In this document: positions 37,808 through 47,930 of the stretch, piece after piece
Numbering within the stretch: position 1 is the stretch's first letter
Layout of the letters: every line of letters starts with the position of its first letter
From: an uncultured Lachnospiraceae bacterium
GTDB lineage: Bacteria; Bacillota; Clostridia; Lachnospirales; Lachnospiraceae
Assembly (NCBI GenBank): GCA_949840915.1
Contig: CATKXY010000004.1
Coordinates: forward strand, 97,979 to 161,978
Length of the DNA: 64,000 bases
Direction: 5' to 3'
Notes under the pieces: generated by a model
Seen by the model: only the letters and a program-made list of their open reading frames with translations
Told to the model about the DNA's origin: nothing
Database searches by the model: none
Made by a program: the position numbers and the translations under genes

Positions 37808-37901
37808 GTCATAATATCCGTTTTCGAAATATGTTATTTTTTTAACGGATTGGATTGCCCTGTAATGACCCACTAACATTTCGGTATCAAGGAGGAACGC
37901 T

Positions 37902-39173
37902 GTGAGACAGTCAGACAAACAAATCAGCCGCACATTCAAAGTAAACGGCATTGTGGCCGAATACAATCCTTTTCACAACGGGCACAGCTATCAGCTCCGG
38001 GATGCCAAGGCTCAGTCCGGAGCCGATTACACCATAGTGGCCATGAGTGGCAATTTCATGCAGCGGGGTACTCCGGCCCTTCTGGACAAATACAGGCGCG
38101 CGGAGATGGCTCTGCGAAACGGCGCCGACCTGGTGCTGGAACTCCCCACTCTCTACTCTGCCTCCAGCGCAGAATATTTTGCCACCGGGGCCGTGACTCT
38201 TCTGGACAAGCTGGGCGTGGTGGATTTTCTGTGCTTTGGCAGCGAGTGCGGCGACTTACATACCCTGCAGCAGATTGCCGACATCCTGCTGGAGGAGCCG
38301 GAAGGATATACCGCTCTCTTGCAGCAGTATCTGCGCTATGGTCTCTCCTGGCCCAACGCCAGAACCTCGGCGCTGGTACAGTTCTGCCCGTCATTAAGCG
38401 AGAGCCGGGACGTGCTCTCCCGCTCCAATAATATTCTGGGTATCGAGTATCTGAAAGCAATCAAGCGCCGGAAAAGCGCCATGAAGCCGGTGACTACCAT
38501 CCGCGGCTCCTCGGACTATCATGACCGTATGATGGGAATGTACCAGAGCTCCGCCCTCGCGCTCAGACAGGCGGTTTATGATAACAACGGCGAGGTGAAA
38601 ATGCTTGCCACCCAGATGCCCGATACTGCCTTCGCAGTCTTAAACGACGCGCTTGCCGACAGACAGCCCATGCAGTTGAATGACTTTTCCGCCCTGATGC
38701 ACTATAAGCTTCTGTTGGAGGCAGACAAAGGCTACACCGGCTACCTGGATGTGTCCGATGAGCTCTCGGACCGCATACGCAATCACCTGTACGACTTTAC
38801 CAACTTCAGGTCCTTCTGTGATCTGCTCAAGACCAAGAATATGACCTACAGCCGCATCAGCCGGTGCCTGATGCATATTCTGCTGGATATTACCGTGGCT
38901 GACATGGAACAGTACCGCGCCGCAAACCAGATCAAATATGCCCGGGTTCTGGGCTTCCGCAGAGATGCGGAGGACCTGCTGGGAGCCATCAAGGAAAACG
39001 CCTGCATTCCGCTTCTGACCAAGCTTGCGGACGCCGAACAGATACTGGATGAGACCGGATATGCGCTGTTAAAAAAAGAGCTTCTCAGAAACGCCGTCTA
39101 TGAGAGTACCGCTGCCATCAAGGCAGGCTGTCCCATGGTGAGCGAGTATCGAAGCCCTCTTGTCATCATTTAA
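37902..39173 (+). CDS. tmcAL: tRNA(Met) cytidine acetate ligase
   Basis: Uses acetate and ATP to make N4-acetylcytidine at the wobble position of elongator tRNA-Met (known for B. subtilis YlbM/TmcAL). 423 residues, starting with GTG at 37902, six bases after GGAGG. The nucleotidyltransferase motif EYNPFHNGHSYQL (H25, H28) and MSGNFMQRGTPALLDKYRRA are family hallmarks, with VLELPTLYSASSAE next. It is divergent from pta-ackA, whose pathway makes acetate, so substrate and enzyme are encoded side by side. It is convergent with the UPF0210 gene, 26 bp apart. Confidence 0.93.
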   Translation: MRQSDKQISRTFKVNGIVAEYNPFHNGHSYQLRDAKAQSGADYTIVAMSGNFMQRGTPALLDKYRRAEMALRNGADLVLELPTLYSASSAEYFATGAVTLLDKLGVVDFLCFGSECGDLHTLQQIADILLEEPEGYTALLQQYLRYGLSWPNARTSALVQFCPSLSESRDVLSRSNNILGIEYLKAIKRRKSAMKPVTTIRGSSDYHDRMMGMYQSSALALRQAVYDNNGEVKMLATQMPDTAFAVLNDALADRQPMQLNDFSALMHYKLLLEADKGYTGYLDVSDELSDRIRNHLYDFTNFRSFCDLLKTKNMTYSRISRCLMHILLDITVADMEQYRAANQIKYARVLGFRRDAEDLLGAIKENACIPLLTKLADAEQILDETGYALLKKELLRNAVYESTAAIKAGCPMVSEYRSPLVII

Positions 39174-39199
39174 TATTCTTAACGATCATTAAACCGTAC

Positions 39200-40564
39200 T
39201 TAATTCTTAAAGCTGTGGATCGGGGCGGGGATTCTCCCGCCGCGGTTCACGAACACGTCACAGGAGAAGGAATTCACCGGCATGATGGGCGCATAGCCCA
39301 GCAGTCCGCCAAACTCCACCATCTCTCCCACACCTTTTCCAATCACCGGAATAATACGCACCGCCGTGGTCTTTTGATTGACCATGCCGATGGCCATCTC
39401 GTCCGCAATAATACCTGAGATACTGGTAGCTTTCGTATCGCCCGGAACGGCGATCATATCCAGTCCCACCGAACATACGCAGGTCATGGCCTCCAGCTTC
39501 TCCAGCGTCAGCGCGCCTGCAGTAACTGCGTCAATCATTCCCTGATCCTCGCTGACAGGGATAAACGCGCCGCTTAAGCCGCCCACATAGGAGGAGGCCA
39601 TGACTCCGCCTTTTTTCACCTGATCGTTCAGGAGCGCCAGAGCTGCCGTAGTGCCGGGGGCTCCCGCATACTCCAGTCCGATCTCACAGAGAATATCCGC
39701 CACACTGTCACCGATGGCAGGCGTGGGCGCCAGAGACAGATCCACGATGCCAAAGGGAATCTGCAGCATTCTTGATGCCTCCTGCGCAACCAGCTGCCCC
39801 ACCCGGGTCACCTTGAAAGCTGTCTTCTTGATCGTCTCGCACAGCACCTCAAAATTCTCTCCGCGCACCTTCTCCAGAGCAGTCTTCACCACGCCGGGGC
39901 CGCTGACTCCCACATTGATAATCTTATCCGCCTCGGTAACGCCGTGAAAGGCTCCGGCCATAAAGGGATTATCGTCCGGCGCATTGCAGAACACCACCAG
40001 CTTGGCACAGCCCAGGGAGTCATTCTCCTTTGTGAACTCCGCCGTCTCCAGAATCATCTCTCCCATGAGCTTTACCGCATCCATATTGATACCTGTGCGG
40101 GTAGAGCCCAGATTGACAGAACTGCACACACGCTCTGTGGCAGACAAGGCCAGAGGGATGGAACGGATCAAAAGCTCGTCCGCAGGCGTCATCCCTTTAC
40201 TCACCAGCGCCGAATAACCGCCGATAAAATTCACGCCTACCTTATGGGCCACATCATCCAGAACCTTGGCCAGATAGGCAAAATCCTCCTTGGTGTGACA
40301 GGCCGCTCCACCCACCAGCGCGATGGGAGTCACAGAGATTCGTTTATTGACGATGGGTATGCCAAACTCCCGGGAAATCTCCTCCCCCGTGGAAACCAGG
40401 TCCTTTGCCGCCTCATAGATCTTCCTGTAAATCTTTTCGCCCAGCGTGTGCAGATCCGAATCTATGCAGTCCAACAGGCTGATACCCAGCGTGATGGTAC
40501 GCACGTCCAGATTCTCCTTCTCAATCATCTCATTTGTCTCAAGCACTTCATATTGATTAATCAT
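39200..40564 (-). CDS. UPF0210 family protein (DUF711)
   Basis: 454 residues matching the conserved UPF0210 pattern: [15 protein letters not shown] near the N-terminus, [34 protein letters not shown] and [10 protein letters not shown]. The family has a pyruvate formate-lyase-like barrel fold but no proven reaction. It almost always sits next to a small ACT-domain protein (UPF0237), as here, 58 bp upstream, suggesting control by a small ligand. The start at 40564 fits the family N-terminus. Confidence 0.9.
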   Translation of the reverse strand: MINQYEVLETNEMIEKENLDVRTITLGISLLDCIDSDLHTLGEKIYRKIYEAAKDLVSTGEEISREFGIPIVNKRISVTPIALVGGAACHTKEDFAYLAKVLDDVAHKVGVNFIGGYSALVSKGMTPADELLIRSIPLALSATERVCSSVNLGSTRTGINMDAVKLMGEMILETAEFTKENDSLGCAKLVVFCNAPDDNPFMAGAFHGVTEADKIINVGVSGPGVVKTALEKVRGENFEVLCETIKKTAFKVTRVGQLVAQEASRMLQIPFGIVDLSLAPTPAIGDSVADILCEIGLEYAGAPGTTAALALLNDQVKKGGVMASSYVGGLSGAFIPVSEDQGMIDAVTAGALTLEKLEAMTCVCSVGLDMIAVPGDTKATSISGIIADEMAIGMVNQKTTAVRIIPVIGKGVGEMVEFGGLLGYAPIMPVNSFSCDVFVNRGGRIPAPIHSFKN

Positions 40565-40622
40565 ATCTATTCCTCTTAGATTCCATTCTTTTTCTCATTT
40601 CTGTTTCATACCTGTGACTGTC

Positions 40623-40895
40623 CTAAATTCTATGCATCTTATCAAATATTTCTTCCTTCTGGCACTTGATCACCACACCGATCTCCTCGCCAAGCGCGGA
40701 CAGTTCATCCGCCATATCGCCGAATACCTTGGCGGAATGGTTCGTATCCACGATCATCATCATATTAAAATAGTCCTGTACAATGGTCTGGGAAATATCC
40801 AGGATATTGATCCCGTTACCCGCCAGATAAGTACAGACTCTTGCAATAATGCCAACTGTATCCTTGCCTACCACTGTGATAATTGTCTTTTTCAT
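40623..40895 (-). CDS. ACT-domain protein, UPF0237 family
   Basis: A 90-residue protein of two ACT-like repeats: KKTIITVVGKDTVGIIARV and then the DYFNMMMIVDTNHS strand. ACT domains bind amino acids or similar ligands and regulate partners. The start is at the ATG at 40895, with GGAG upstream; the frame extends to 40925. It is paired with the UPF0210 gene, the usual arrangement, so a regulatory subunit role is likely but unproven. Confidence 0.9.
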   Translation of the reverse strand: MKKTIITVVGKDTVGIIARVCTYLAGNGINILDISQTIVQDYFNMMMIVDTNHSAKVFGDMADELSALGEEIGVVIKCQKEEIFDKMHRI

Positions 40896-40984
40896 GTCGA
40901 TCTCCGTTCCGCGCCTCTCCGGCACCGTTTCCTATTTTATAATAATATTTATTACTTTAATAATTCTTTTGCCCTTCATCCGTT

Positions 40985-41785
40985 CTATGCGATTCTTATC
41001 GCCGGCGTGGGCTCGCTGCGCCTTGCCACCTGCATGGGAAAATCACTGGCATTGTAAGGATTATCCCCCAGCGTGATCTCCATGCGCACCGCCTCGTATG
41101 CCAGCTCCGGCAGATTGTTCTCCTTGCTCAGGTGCCCCAGCAAAATGGCCTGTATCCCGTCATGGAGAATACGGCTCAAAAGTCTCCCCGAATTCTCATT
41201 GGAAAGATGCCCCTTGTCTCCCAGTATCCGCTGCTTTAAATAATAGGGATAAGAGCCTACCTGCAGCATGTTTACATCATGATTGGCCTCCAGCAGCAAA
41301 GCGTCCATCCCTCTCAGACAATCCACGGTATACTCCGTAAAGTGACCCAGATCCGTACAGATGGCCACCTTCTTTCGCCCGTAGGACACGCGATAGGCCA
41401 CAGGCTGAGCCGCATCATGGGAAATCTGCATCGGATTGACGACCAAATCCTTGATAACCAGCTTTTCATCAGCCCGCACCTCACGGAAAAGCGCCTGATC
41501 GATCTCTCCCACATTTGTATTCTCGCGAATGGCGGCGATGGTACCCTTCGTTGCATAGATGGGAATGCCGTATTTGCGCGCCATGACGCCCAGACCGCTG
41601 ATATGGTCCGCATGTTCATGGGTCACCAGAATCCCGTCTATATCTCTCCCCGAAAGCCCCAGATAATTCAGGCCGCTCTCCGCTCTTTTTCCGCTGATGC
41701 CCACATCCACCAAAAGATGTGTGGCGTCGCTCCCCACATAAATGCAGTTTCCGCTGCTCCCGCTGGCAATACTACTAAGCCTCAT
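40985..41785 (-). CDS. Metallo-beta-lactamase fold hydrolase, WalJ/YycJ-like
   Basis: A 266-residue MBL-fold protein. The metal motif is THEHADHISG (HxHxDH), with further ligands in CTDLGHFTEY and LLGHLSKENN. The N-terminus MRLSSIASGSSGNCIYVG is diagnostic of the YycJ/WalJ group, proposed to act as a DNA repair exonuclease or in linking division to replication. Here it does not sit with walRK; its start overlaps the stop of the FtsA-like gene (ATGA), which suits a division link. Confidence 0.9.
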   Translation of the reverse strand: MRLSSIASGSSGNCIYVGSDATHLLVDVGISGKRAESGLNYLGLSGRDIDGILVTHEHADHISGLGVMARKYGIPIYATKGTIAAIRENTNVGEIDQALFREVRADEKLVIKDLVVNPMQISHDAAQPVAYRVSYGRKKVAICTDLGHFTEYTVDCLRGMDALLLEANHDVNMLQVGSYPYYLKQRILGDKGHLSNENSGRLLSRILHDGIQAILLGHLSKENNLPELAYEAVRMEITLGDNPYNASDFPMQVARRSEPTPAIRIA

Positions 41786-43860
41786 GATTTTTTCCCGCTC
41801 TCTTCCCAGTAAATTTCAATGCTGTCCCCATCGCCAAGCCCCTCCATATAATCCGCGCTCCGGCCGTTTAAGAGCGTCACGATGGTTCTTCCTCTTGAGT
41901 CCTTTAAATCAAAATCAATAAAATCAAATATGTCCACAAACACATAGCTTGTCTTACCCGACAGCGTCACAGTCCGGCCGTTTGCCAGAACCTGCACCTC
42001 CCGGCCCGCAGTCTGCTGCTTACTCTGAGCATGCTGCGCCGCAGCGCGGGGTTTTGCAGTCACATCCTCCACACTGTCCGGGGTACTTTGGTATCCCGTT
42101 TCGCTCATGTCCCAGCTCACGGTAAAATTCTCGTATACTCTGGTATCCGGGCGGGCCGGCGTATCGTTTACCTTGAGATTTCCGCCCAGCGGCACATCCA
42201 GAAACTCCGCCACCTCCGTCACAGTGTAGCAGTTCTGCACACGGATGACATCTCCCTCCTGAATCCGGTAAAACTCGTTCTCGCGGACGCCGTTTACCTC
42301 CGCCGTCTTGGGCAGGCTGATTTTGCTGCCATTGACATAAACATGCAGCTGCTCCGACAGCTCCGGAAGCCTGCCCAGCTCCTGACTGCCCGCCTCGCCC
42401 TCTGTGGAAGCAGTCACAGAGATCACATCTCCGCTGTGTATTCTGGTGTGCAGATCCGCCGGATCGTCATTGAGCCTGATGACTGCTGCCTCGCCCTGAC
42501 TTCCCCTGGCCATGCGGGGCTTTTCATTGACAGTATAGGTCAGAGCCTTTCCTCTTCTGGGAAACAGCTCCTCATTGGTAAACTGCGCCTGCATGGCGGC
42601 ATCTGCCACAGTCAGCCTGCCGTTGTCATAGAGCTTGATCCTGATGTTATTAAATTCCACAAAGATAAAGTTATTGCTCTGCTCATAAAAGCTCAGACAG
42701 ATTCCGATGGGCGTCACCATCAGGGAATCCATGCGGGCATTATCCAGCTCAAAGACAATATTCTGCATCACCTCTCTGCCCCTGATGGCCACACGCTCCT
42801 TCGCAATGCCCAGATCCTTAGCAAGCGCCTCGGTATACCCGGCGACCATGCCGCCTCCGCCCACCACAAACACAGCGCTCACCGGCTTGTCACCGTTGAG
42901 CTCCCGGATACATCCGGCAACCCGGTGCGTCATATCGACTACGGCGTCCTGCAGAAGCTCCGTCACCTCCTCCGCCGTGATGACCTGGGGCAGTCCCATG
43001 ATATCGCAGTACTCGATCAGATCCTCCGTACACGCCTGCCGCTTGATCTGTTCGGCAGTCTCAAAATCCACCAGACAATGCTGTACCAGAATATCCGTGA
43101 GACTGTCCCCTGCCACAGGAATCATGCCATACGCCGTGATGGTCCCCTCCTTTGTGATCGAGATATCGCTGGTGCCCGCTCCCACATCTACCAATGCCAT
43201 ATTCAGCATCCGGAACTTCTCGGGGATCGCAACCTGAATGGCCGCAATGGGCTCCAGCGTCAGATTGGCCACATGCAGTCCTGATATCTCCACCGCCTTG
43301 TACAATCCGTCCACCACATCGTCGGGCAGAAACGTGGCGATCAGATCCGTGGCTATGGTTTTAGCCTTATGTCCCTCCAGATTACCGATCTGATAGCCGT
43401 TCATATAATAGCGCATGGCAGTATAGCCCACACAGTAGAAACGCATATCCGTGTCATTGGCCTTCTGGAATTCCTCATAGGCTCTCTCCACTCCCATGGT
43501 TTCCAGATTATAGATATCTTCGCTGTTAATCTCCTTCTCGCTCTCGAAACTGCACTCCGCTCTGGTGGTTACCGTGCGCAGCACACGTCCGGCCGCCGCA
43601 ATACACACTTCCGTGAGATTACGGTTTAAGTTCTCCTCCAGCTGCTTTTTCACGGCAGACACAGACTCTCCCACCTTAGCGATATCGTGAATCTGGCCGT
43701 CCAGCATGGCTCTGGTTTCATGCTCTCTGGAACACTGAGCCATCACATGAAATTTGCCTCCGCTCAGATACCCCACGGTTCCCACAATGCTGCGCGTTCC
43801 GATATCCAGACCAAATACCAGCTGTCCCTGATTTTCTCTGATCTCATTTAATCCCGCCAT
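41782..43860 (-). CDS. FtsA-like actin-fold ATPase with C-terminal extension
   Basis: 692 residues; classical FtsA is about 420. The actin-fold N-terminal half has phosphate 1 GLDIGTRSIVGTVGYL, phosphate 2 VDVGAGTSDISITKEG and adenosine motif FVVGGGGMVAGY, with an inserted 1C-like region between. Beyond about residue 390 come several beta-rich stretches resembling beta-grasp/SLBB-type modules (VNGSKISLPKTAEVNG; LANGRTVTLSGKTSYVF). A typical C-terminal amphipathic FtsA helix was not seen. It lies in the run polA-coaE-here-walJ and overlaps coaE by 13 bp. It is probably a cell-division or envelope scaffold paralogue; the main ftsA may be elsewhere. Confidence 0.82.
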   Translation of the reverse strand: MAGLNEIRENQGQLVFGLDIGTRSIVGTVGYLSGGKFHVMAQCSREHETRAMLDGQIHDIAKVGESVSAVKKQLEENLNRNLTEVCIAAAGRVLRTVTTRAECSFESEKEINSEDIYNLETMGVERAYEEFQKANDTDMRFYCVGYTAMRYYMNGYQIGNLEGHKAKTIATDLIATFLPDDVVDGLYKAVEISGLHVANLTLEPIAAIQVAIPEKFRMLNMALVDVGAGTSDISITKEGTITAYGMIPVAGDSLTDILVQHCLVDFETAEQIKRQACTEDLIEYCDIMGLPQVITAEEVTELLQDAVVDMTHRVAGCIRELNGDKPVSAVFVVGGGGMVAGYTEALAKDLGIAKERVAIRGREVMQNIVFELDNARMDSLMVTPIGICLSFYEQSNNFIFVEFNNIRIKLYDNGRLTVADAAMQAQFTNEELFPRRGKALTYTVNEKPRMARGSQGEAAVIRLNDDPADLHTRIHSGDVISVTASTEGEAGSQELGRLPELSEQLHVYVNGSKISLPKTAEVNGVRENEFYRIQEGDVIRVQNCYTVTEVAEFLDVPLGGNLKVNDTPARPDTRVYENFTVSWDMSETGYQSTPDSVEDVTAKPRAAAQHAQSKQQTAGREVQVLANGRTVTLSGKTSYVFVDIFDFIDFDLKDSRGRTIVTLLNGRSADYMEGLGDGDSIEIYWEESGKKS

Positions 43861-44453
43861 GAAAAAGCCTCCAGTTTTTTGTCAATCTGGCGGAAGCTGT
43901 CCTCCAGCCTGCCGCTGTTGTCTATCACAAAGTCGCAATGCTCCCGAAATGCTTCCTCGGAAAGCTGATTTTCCATAATATTTGCAATCTTTTCCCCGCT
44001 GTACCCCCGGCGCTTGGCCAGGCGCTCCCGCCTGATCTCCTCCCCGGCATAGACATACCAGAGCTCGTCCGCCAGTTCTTTGTAGCCCGCTTCGATCAAA
44101 AGCGCCGCCTCCACAAAGAACAGCTCCACCTCAGGGTCCTTTCGGGCTCTGTCAAGTCTCTGTAAAAGATATTCCCGGACCGCCGGATGAATGATGGCGT
44201 TCACCTGCTCCAAAAGAGCTTCCTCCCCGAAAATCCGCTCCGCCATGGCTCCTCTGTCAATCTCTCCGTCCTCCCGCAGAATACGCTCCCCCAGAAGGTC
44301 TCTCAGCATCTCATAACAGGAAGTGCCCTTTGCTTTGACCAGATGCGCCACCTCATCCGCCAGATAGATCTCACAACGGTAATGCTTTTTAATATATGCC
44401 AACAATTCTGTTTTCCCGGCGCCCACTCCGCCGGTAATACCGATAAAGCGCAT
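43848..44453 (-). CDS. coaE: Dephospho-CoA kinase
   Basis: Last step of coenzyme A synthesis, phosphorylating the 3' hydroxyl of dephospho-CoA. 201 residues with P-loop GITGGVGAGKTELL (8-15), the substrate-lid region HPAVREYLLQRLD and a C-terminal CDFVIDNSG. It sits 75 bp after polA, a common clostridial order. Confidence 0.96.
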   Translation of the reverse strand: MRFIGITGGVGAGKTELLAYIKKHYRCEIYLADEVAHLVKAKGTSCYEMLRDLLGERILREDGEIDRGAMAERIFGEEALLEQVNAIIHPAVREYLLQRLDRARKDPEVELFFVEAALLIEAGYKELADELWYVYAGEEIRRERLAKRRGYSGEKIANIMENQLSEEAFREHCDFVIDNSGRLEDSFRQIDKKLEAFSWRD

Positions 44454-44527
44454 GGTCTCACCCCCGCTGCCCGCTCCGGCACATTACCGCCGCAAACTTC
44501 ACCGCCGGCGTCCGGCGGTTCCGCATA

Positions 44528-47239
44528 TTATTTAGCCTCATACCAGCTTCTGCCGGTGTGCACATCCACCTCCAGCGTAACCAAAAGCTCGGCGGCGGAT
44601 TTCATATGATTCACCAGGAGCTCCTGCACCTGTTCCACCTCGTCCTCCGCCGTCTCGATCAGAAGCTCGTCATGCACCTGCAGAATCAGTCTGGAGCGCA
44701 GCCCCGACTGGCGCAGCGCCTCCCATACCCGTATCATGGCGATCTTGATGATATCCGCCGCCGTTCCCTGTATGGGAGAATTCATGGCTACACGCTCTCC
44801 GAACGAACGCCTCATGAAATTGGAGGAGGCAAGCTCCGGCACCGGACGTCTCCTGTGGAACATCGTAGTCACATAACCGTTCTGTCTGGCATCCTCCACC
44901 AGCCTGTCAAGAAAGAGCTTGATACCGGGATATGTGGCGAAATACTGCCGGATATACTCGGAAGCCTCCCCGCGGCTGATGCTCAGATCCTGACTGAGTC
45001 CGAAGGAGCTGATACCGTACACAATGCCAAAATTAACCGCCTTGGCATTACGCCTCTGCAAATCCGTCACCTCTTCGATGGGCGTGCGGAACACCTTGGC
45101 CGCCGTGATGCGATGAATGTCCTCGTCCATCCGGTATGCCTCTATAAGCTGCTCATCCCCGGACATATGAGCCAGCACCCGAAGCTCGATCTGAGAATAA
45201 TCCGCATCCAGAAACACAAAGCCCTCCCTAGGCACAAACACCTTGCGCAGCTCCTTTCCAAGCTCCGTTCTGGTGGGAATATTCTGAAGATTCGGTTCGG
45301 TTGAGCTGATGCGTCCCGTAGCCGTAATCGTCTGATGAAAGCTTGTATGGATGCGCCTGTCCTCCCCGATACAGACGGCAAGTCCGTCTGCATAGGTGGA
45401 TTTCAGTTTGGTGAGGCCGCGGTATTCCAGAATATCCCGCACGATGGGATGCTCCTCCGAGAGCTTCTCCAGCACGTCCGCAGCTGTTGAATATCCGGTT
45501 TTTGTCTTCTTGCCGCCGGGTAGTCCCAGCTTGTCAAATAAAATCTCCCCGAGCTGTTTGGGAGAATTGATATTGAACTGCTCCCCCGCCTGTCGGTGAA
45601 TGGACTGCTCCAGCTCTTCTATCCGGGAGACCAACGCATCTCCGTAAGCCTTCAGCTCCTCCCTGCGAACCTCCACTCCTTCTTTTTCCATGTCATATAA
45701 CACCAGTGAAAGCGGCATCTCAATATCCCGCATAAGCTCTTCCATCTCCAGCTCCGAGAGCTTTCTCTCCAGAACCTCCGCCGCCCGAAGAGCCACATAA
45801 GCGCCCCGGCCAAAATAATCCCGGCATTTATCGGGTTCCTGCTGCAATGCCTCCGTAAGCCTTTTCTTCCCGAAAAGCTCCGCCGTCCCGGGCAGCATCA
45901 CTCCCAGATGCTCGGAGGCAATGGTCTCGATATCATAATCGTTTTTCAGAGGATTCAGAAGATATGCTCCGATCAGAATATCAAAATAACGCCCCGTTCC
46001 GTCCTGAGCCAGATACTCATACTGTCCCTTGATATCAAAGGTGGCAATACGGGCATGAGCCGACAGATTTTTCAAAATCCGGCTCACATCCTCCCTCTCG
46101 TCTTTCCCTTCCCGCGGCATATCAAACATAGAAATCTGTCCCAGCACATCCTCCCTCCGGGATACCTCATAAAAATAAGTCTCCTCGGCAGAAAGGCTCA
46201 GCGCAGCTCCCAGAAGCGCTCCTCCCTCCTGCATCAAAAGCAGTCCTGCGCGGGAGAGCTTCCCTCCGGGCTGTCTCCCGGCCCGCTCCGCCAACTGCCC
46301 AAACTCCCGGATATCCTTTATTGTCTTTACGGCGGGCAGATCCCCTCCTGCTGATCCGGCAGACTCCGTCCGGGCCTTGTCAAAACGCCCCAGCATGCTC
46401 TTGAATTCCAGCTTTTTGAACAGTGCGTAGGCCTGTGGCGTATCGTAATCCCCTGTCCTCGCCGCCTCATAGTCAAGCTCCAGATCACAGTCCGTTTTGA
46501 TGGTGGCCAGCGTCCTGCTCAGATCCGCCAGATCCTTATTCTGAATCAAAGACTCCTTGACCGCTTTCTTGGAGATCTCCTCCACATGAGCGTACAGATT
46601 GTCCAGAGAACCGTACTCAACGATCAGCGCTGTAGCCGTCTTCTCACCCACCTTGGGCACTCCGGGAATATTGTCCGCAGTGTCTCCCATCAGCGCCTTC
46701 ACATCGATAAACTGTTCCGGAGTCACCTGATAGGCCTCACGCACATCCTCAGCATAATAATCCTCAATCTCCGTGCCGTTTCTCCTGGTCTTTGGAATCC
46801 TGATCTTGATCGTATCGGTTGCGATCTGCAAAAGGTCTCTGTCTCCAGACACCAGAGACACAGCCACACCGTCCCGCTCCGCTCTCTTCGCAAGAGTACC
46901 CAGAATATCGTCAGCCTCAAGCCCCGCCTGCTCCATGATCACGATATTCATGGCGCGCAGCACATCCTTCATCACGGGAACCTGCTCGCGAAGCTCCTCA
47001 GGCATGGGCTTTCTGGTGCCCTTATAGGCGTCATACATCTCATGCCGAAAGGTAGGCGCATGCACATCGAAAGCCACCACCAGATATTCCGGCTTCTCCT
47101 CCTCCAGAATCTTGAACAGAATATTCAGAAAACCGTGAATTGCATTGGTGTGCAGTCCCTCCGCATTGCTCAGCTCCGGCACCCCGTAGAATGCCCGGTT
47201 CAAAATACTGTGTCCGTCTATCAAAACAAGCTTTTCCAT
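44528..47239 (-). CDS. polA: DNA polymerase I
   Basis: Repair and Okazaki-fragment polymerase, about 903 residues. It has an N-terminal 5'-3' exonuclease (VLIDGHSILNRAFYG, AGLEADDILGTLA, GDTADNIPGVPKVGEKTA) to about residue 290. A middle 3'-5' exonuclease-like domain has ATFDIKGQYEYL in place of the catalytic DxE, so it is probably inactive, as in many Firmicutes. The polymerase has motif A DADYSQIELRVLAHMSGD, motif B RRNAKAVNFGIVYGISS and motif C QVHDELLIE. The ATG at 47239 fits the GGAG site better than one two codons upstream. Confidence 0.97.
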   Translation of the reverse strand: MEKLVLIDGHSILNRAFYGVPELSNAEGLHTNAIHGFLNILFKILEEEKPEYLVVAFDVHAPTFRHEMYDAYKGTRKPMPEELREQVPVMKDVLRAMNIVIMEQAGLEADDILGTLAKRAERDGVAVSLVSGDRDLLQIATDTIKIRIPKTRRNGTEIEDYYAEDVREAYQVTPEQFIDVKALMGDTADNIPGVPKVGEKTATALIVEYGSLDNLYAHVEEISKKAVKESLIQNKDLADLSRTLATIKTDCDLELDYEAARTGDYDTPQAYALFKKLEFKSMLGRFDKARTESAGSAGGDLPAVKTIKDIREFGQLAERAGRQPGGKLSRAGLLLMQEGGALLGAALSLSAEETYFYEVSRREDVLGQISMFDMPREGKDEREDVSRILKNLSAHARIATFDIKGQYEYLAQDGTGRYFDILIGAYLLNPLKNDYDIETIASEHLGVMLPGTAELFGKKRLTEALQQEPDKCRDYFGRGAYVALRAAEVLERKLSELEMEELMRDIEMPLSLVLYDMEKEGVEVRREELKAYGDALVSRIEELEQSIHRQAGEQFNINSPKQLGEILFDKLGLPGGKKTKTGYSTAADVLEKLSEEHPIVRDILEYRGLTKLKSTYADGLAVCIGEDRRIHTSFHQTITATGRISSTEPNLQNIPTRTELGKELRKVFVPREGFVFLDADYSQIELRVLAHMSGDEQLIEAYRMDEDIHRITAAKVFRTPIEEVTDLQRRNAKAVNFGIVYGISSFGLSQDLSISRGEASEYIRQYFATYPGIKLFLDRLVEDARQNGYVTTMFHRRRPVPELASSNFMRRSFGERVAMNSPIQGTAADIIKIAMIRVWEALRQSGLRSRLILQVHDELLIETAEDEVEQVQELLVNHMKSAAELLVTLEVDVHTGRSWYEAK

Positions 47240-47275
47240 TCTCATACTCCATATAATCTATTATGATTCCGCCGT

Positions 47276-47596
47276 CTACAGCAGCACCCACATCACGGCC
47301 CCCACGATCAACGCAATGACCACAGTCTCCAGAGCCGCGCCCAGATACAAAAAAAGAGAGTGAAATTTCACGCGGTTTCTGGCATCCTCCAGACGCTGGT
47401 CCAACTCGCTCTGCAAGTCGAACGCACTTCCCTCCTCAAGGCGCTGCATACCCTCTGTCACCAGAAATTGTATCACCAGCTCCTCATGACAGTCGCCGCA
47501 GGTCTCCATATGCTCATTAAATTTTTTTAATGTGAGAAAGTCCAGCTTCTGCTCTAAAAAAGCAGGAATCAGCCTCTCAAATTCCTTACAAGTCAT
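47276..47596 (-). CDS. Small membrane protein with putative zinc-finger (zf-HC2) domain
   Basis: 106 residues from the ATG at 47596, with GGGAG upstream. The N-terminal half has C-x33-HMETCGDCHEEL, a HxxxCxxC-type zinc motif of anti-sigma factors. A coiled segment and one C-terminal membrane helix (LGAALETVVIALIVGAVMWVLL) follow. The architecture is that of an anti-sigma factor, but no sigma factor gene is adjacent; polA follows 36 bp downstream. Its role is open. Confidence 0.75.
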   Translation of the reverse strand: MTCKEFERLIPAFLEQKLDFLTLKKFNEHMETCGDCHEELVIQFLVTEGMQRLEEGSAFDLQSELDQRLEDARNRVKFHSLFLYLGAALETVVIALIVGAVMWVLL

Positions 47597-47677
47597 ACTG
47601 TCTCCCAAAATGCATATATATTATTACTATACAACAATTTCCAGAAAAAATAAATATGAAAAAGCTAATAAAATATC

Positions 47678-47706
47678 TTGCCAAGACGAATAACCTATGC
47701 TAAAAT
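47678..47706 (+). promoter_or_regulatory. Predicted promoter of tRNA-Leu
   Basis: TTGCCA (47678-47683), 17-bp spacer, TAAAAT (47701-47706), about 46 bp before the mature tRNA 5' end. Confidence 0.55.
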
Positions 47707-47752
47707 ATTTTTTGTTGCAGAGATTCTAAAATCTGACAATGATTACCACTCC

Positions 47753-47835
47753 GCCGGCGTGTCGGAATGGCAGACGAGGCAGACTCAAAATCTGTTGTGG
47801 GCAACCACGTGCGGGTTCAAGTCCCGCTGCCGGCA
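47753..47835 (+). tRNA. tRNA-Leu (anticodon CAA)
   Basis: An 83-nt cloverleaf with acceptor pair GCCGGCG/TGCCGGC and discriminator A. The anticodon stem GCAGA/TCTGT holds loop CTCAAAA, giving anticodon CAA, which reads UUG. The long variable arm TGTGGGCAACCACG is class II as required for Leu, and the T-loop is GGTTCAAGTCC. CCA is not encoded. It is one of only two plus-strand genes here. Confidence 0.96.
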
Positions 47836-47838
47836 TAT

Positions 47839-47881
47839 GAAAAAGCAGTTACACACATTGTTTGTGTAGCTGCTTTTTCTA
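47839..47881 (+). terminator. Terminator of tRNA-Leu
   Basis: Stem AAAAAGCAG..TACACAC paired with GTGTAGCTGCTTTTT, ending in a T-run, four bases after the tRNA. Confidence 0.85.
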
Positions 47882-47930
47882 TATAACCGCATAAGTTGTT
47901 TCGGGGGCTTCCGCCGCCCGAAAATAAAAC

